NCBI GenBank assembly: GCA_030015575.1
Contig: CM057340.1
Location: 754,795,632-754,859,631, forward strand
Length of the DNA stretch: 64,000 nucleotides
DNA from: Agapanthus africanus
Lineage: Eukaryota; Streptophyta; Magnoliopsida; Asparagales; Amaryllidaceae
Direction of reading: 5' to 3'
The position numbers and the translations under genes are program-made. Shown piece after piece: positions 63,967-64,000 of the stretch. Numbering within the stretch: position 1 is the stretch's first letter; the number at the start of each line of letters is the position of its first letter. Under the pieces are notes generated by a model. It ran no database searches. It worked only from the letters and a program-made list of their open reading frames with translations, and had not been told where the DNA came from.

Positions 63967-64000
63967 AAGTCCTTTAAAATTTTCGCATAAGAGGGAACCT

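Larger units (their letters stand above)
57236..64000 (-). mobile_element. Element F: Athila-type Ty3/gypsy retrotransposon, partial
   Basis: Minus-strand order from the right edge: PR, RT, RNase H, IN, a long non-coding region, PPT and 3' LTR. The sequence fits Athila ([37 protein letters not shown]). The left end cuts A's antisense ORF at 57235. Gag, PBS and 5' LTR lie right of the window. Several stops make it a relic. Confidence 0.88.

Noticed and set aside
1-64000. Naming the host species or finding a host gene
   Set aside because: Every stretch can be placed in a retroelement, and nothing in the element families alone fixes the species.

Overview
The window is plant nuclear DNA made entirely of LTR retrotransposons nested in one another. 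I find no host gene, rRNA or functional tRNA gene. The plant assignment rests on the element lineages: Ty3/gypsy elements of the Tat type (gag-PR-RT-RNaseH followed by a second RNase H before integrase), an Athila element, a Del/Tekay-like solo LTR and an iMet-primed LARD-like element. The species cannot be named from this.

Layout. Element A (+ strand, Tat type, oldest, running off the left edge) is the host. Its sequence lies at 1-2783, 25385-27749, 48787-51796 and 54651-57235. Element B (minus strand, 2784-25384) sits in A between protease and RT. It keeps gag but has lost PR, RT, RNase H and IN. Element C (+ strand, 12391-21982, GGCTT target duplication, 2.1 kb LTRs, no coding capacity) sits inside B's gag. 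Element D (minus strand, 27750-48786, ATGTC target duplication, 3.5 kb LTRs) sits in A's RNase H region and is the most complete copy, with gag, PR, RT, both RNase H domains and IN. Element E (51797-54650) is a solo LTR in A's 3' region. Element F (minus strand, 57236 to the right edge) is an Athila element that cuts A's antisense ORF.

A, B and D share an unusual 3' internal region between integrase (or gag, in B) and the 3' LTR. It carries an antisense extra ORF. In B and D this ORF has its own TATAAATAG box and, in D, a probable leader intron. The rest of the region is a long mosaic of tandem hairpin-forming units. D's LTR additionally contains a second, related antisense ORF of 176 codons in its U3.

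The strongest unexplained signal is the density of short perfect inverted repeats. The LTRs of B and D contain runs of back-to-back micro-hairpins (5-7 nt arms, 1-6 nt loops) with ever-changing stems. The 3' internal arrays have a nearly constant 10-nt loop (YCGWRAGGRT) between stems that vary in sequence but stay complementary. A GGAC-N6-GTCC dyad recurs in both LTRs and internal regions. C's LTR, which is unrelated, also has a run of hairpins.

Almost every reading frame is broken by in-frame stops (often TGG or CAG/CAA to a stop) or single-base frameshifts, so all of this is relic sequence. D's RT and A's second RNase H remain open.
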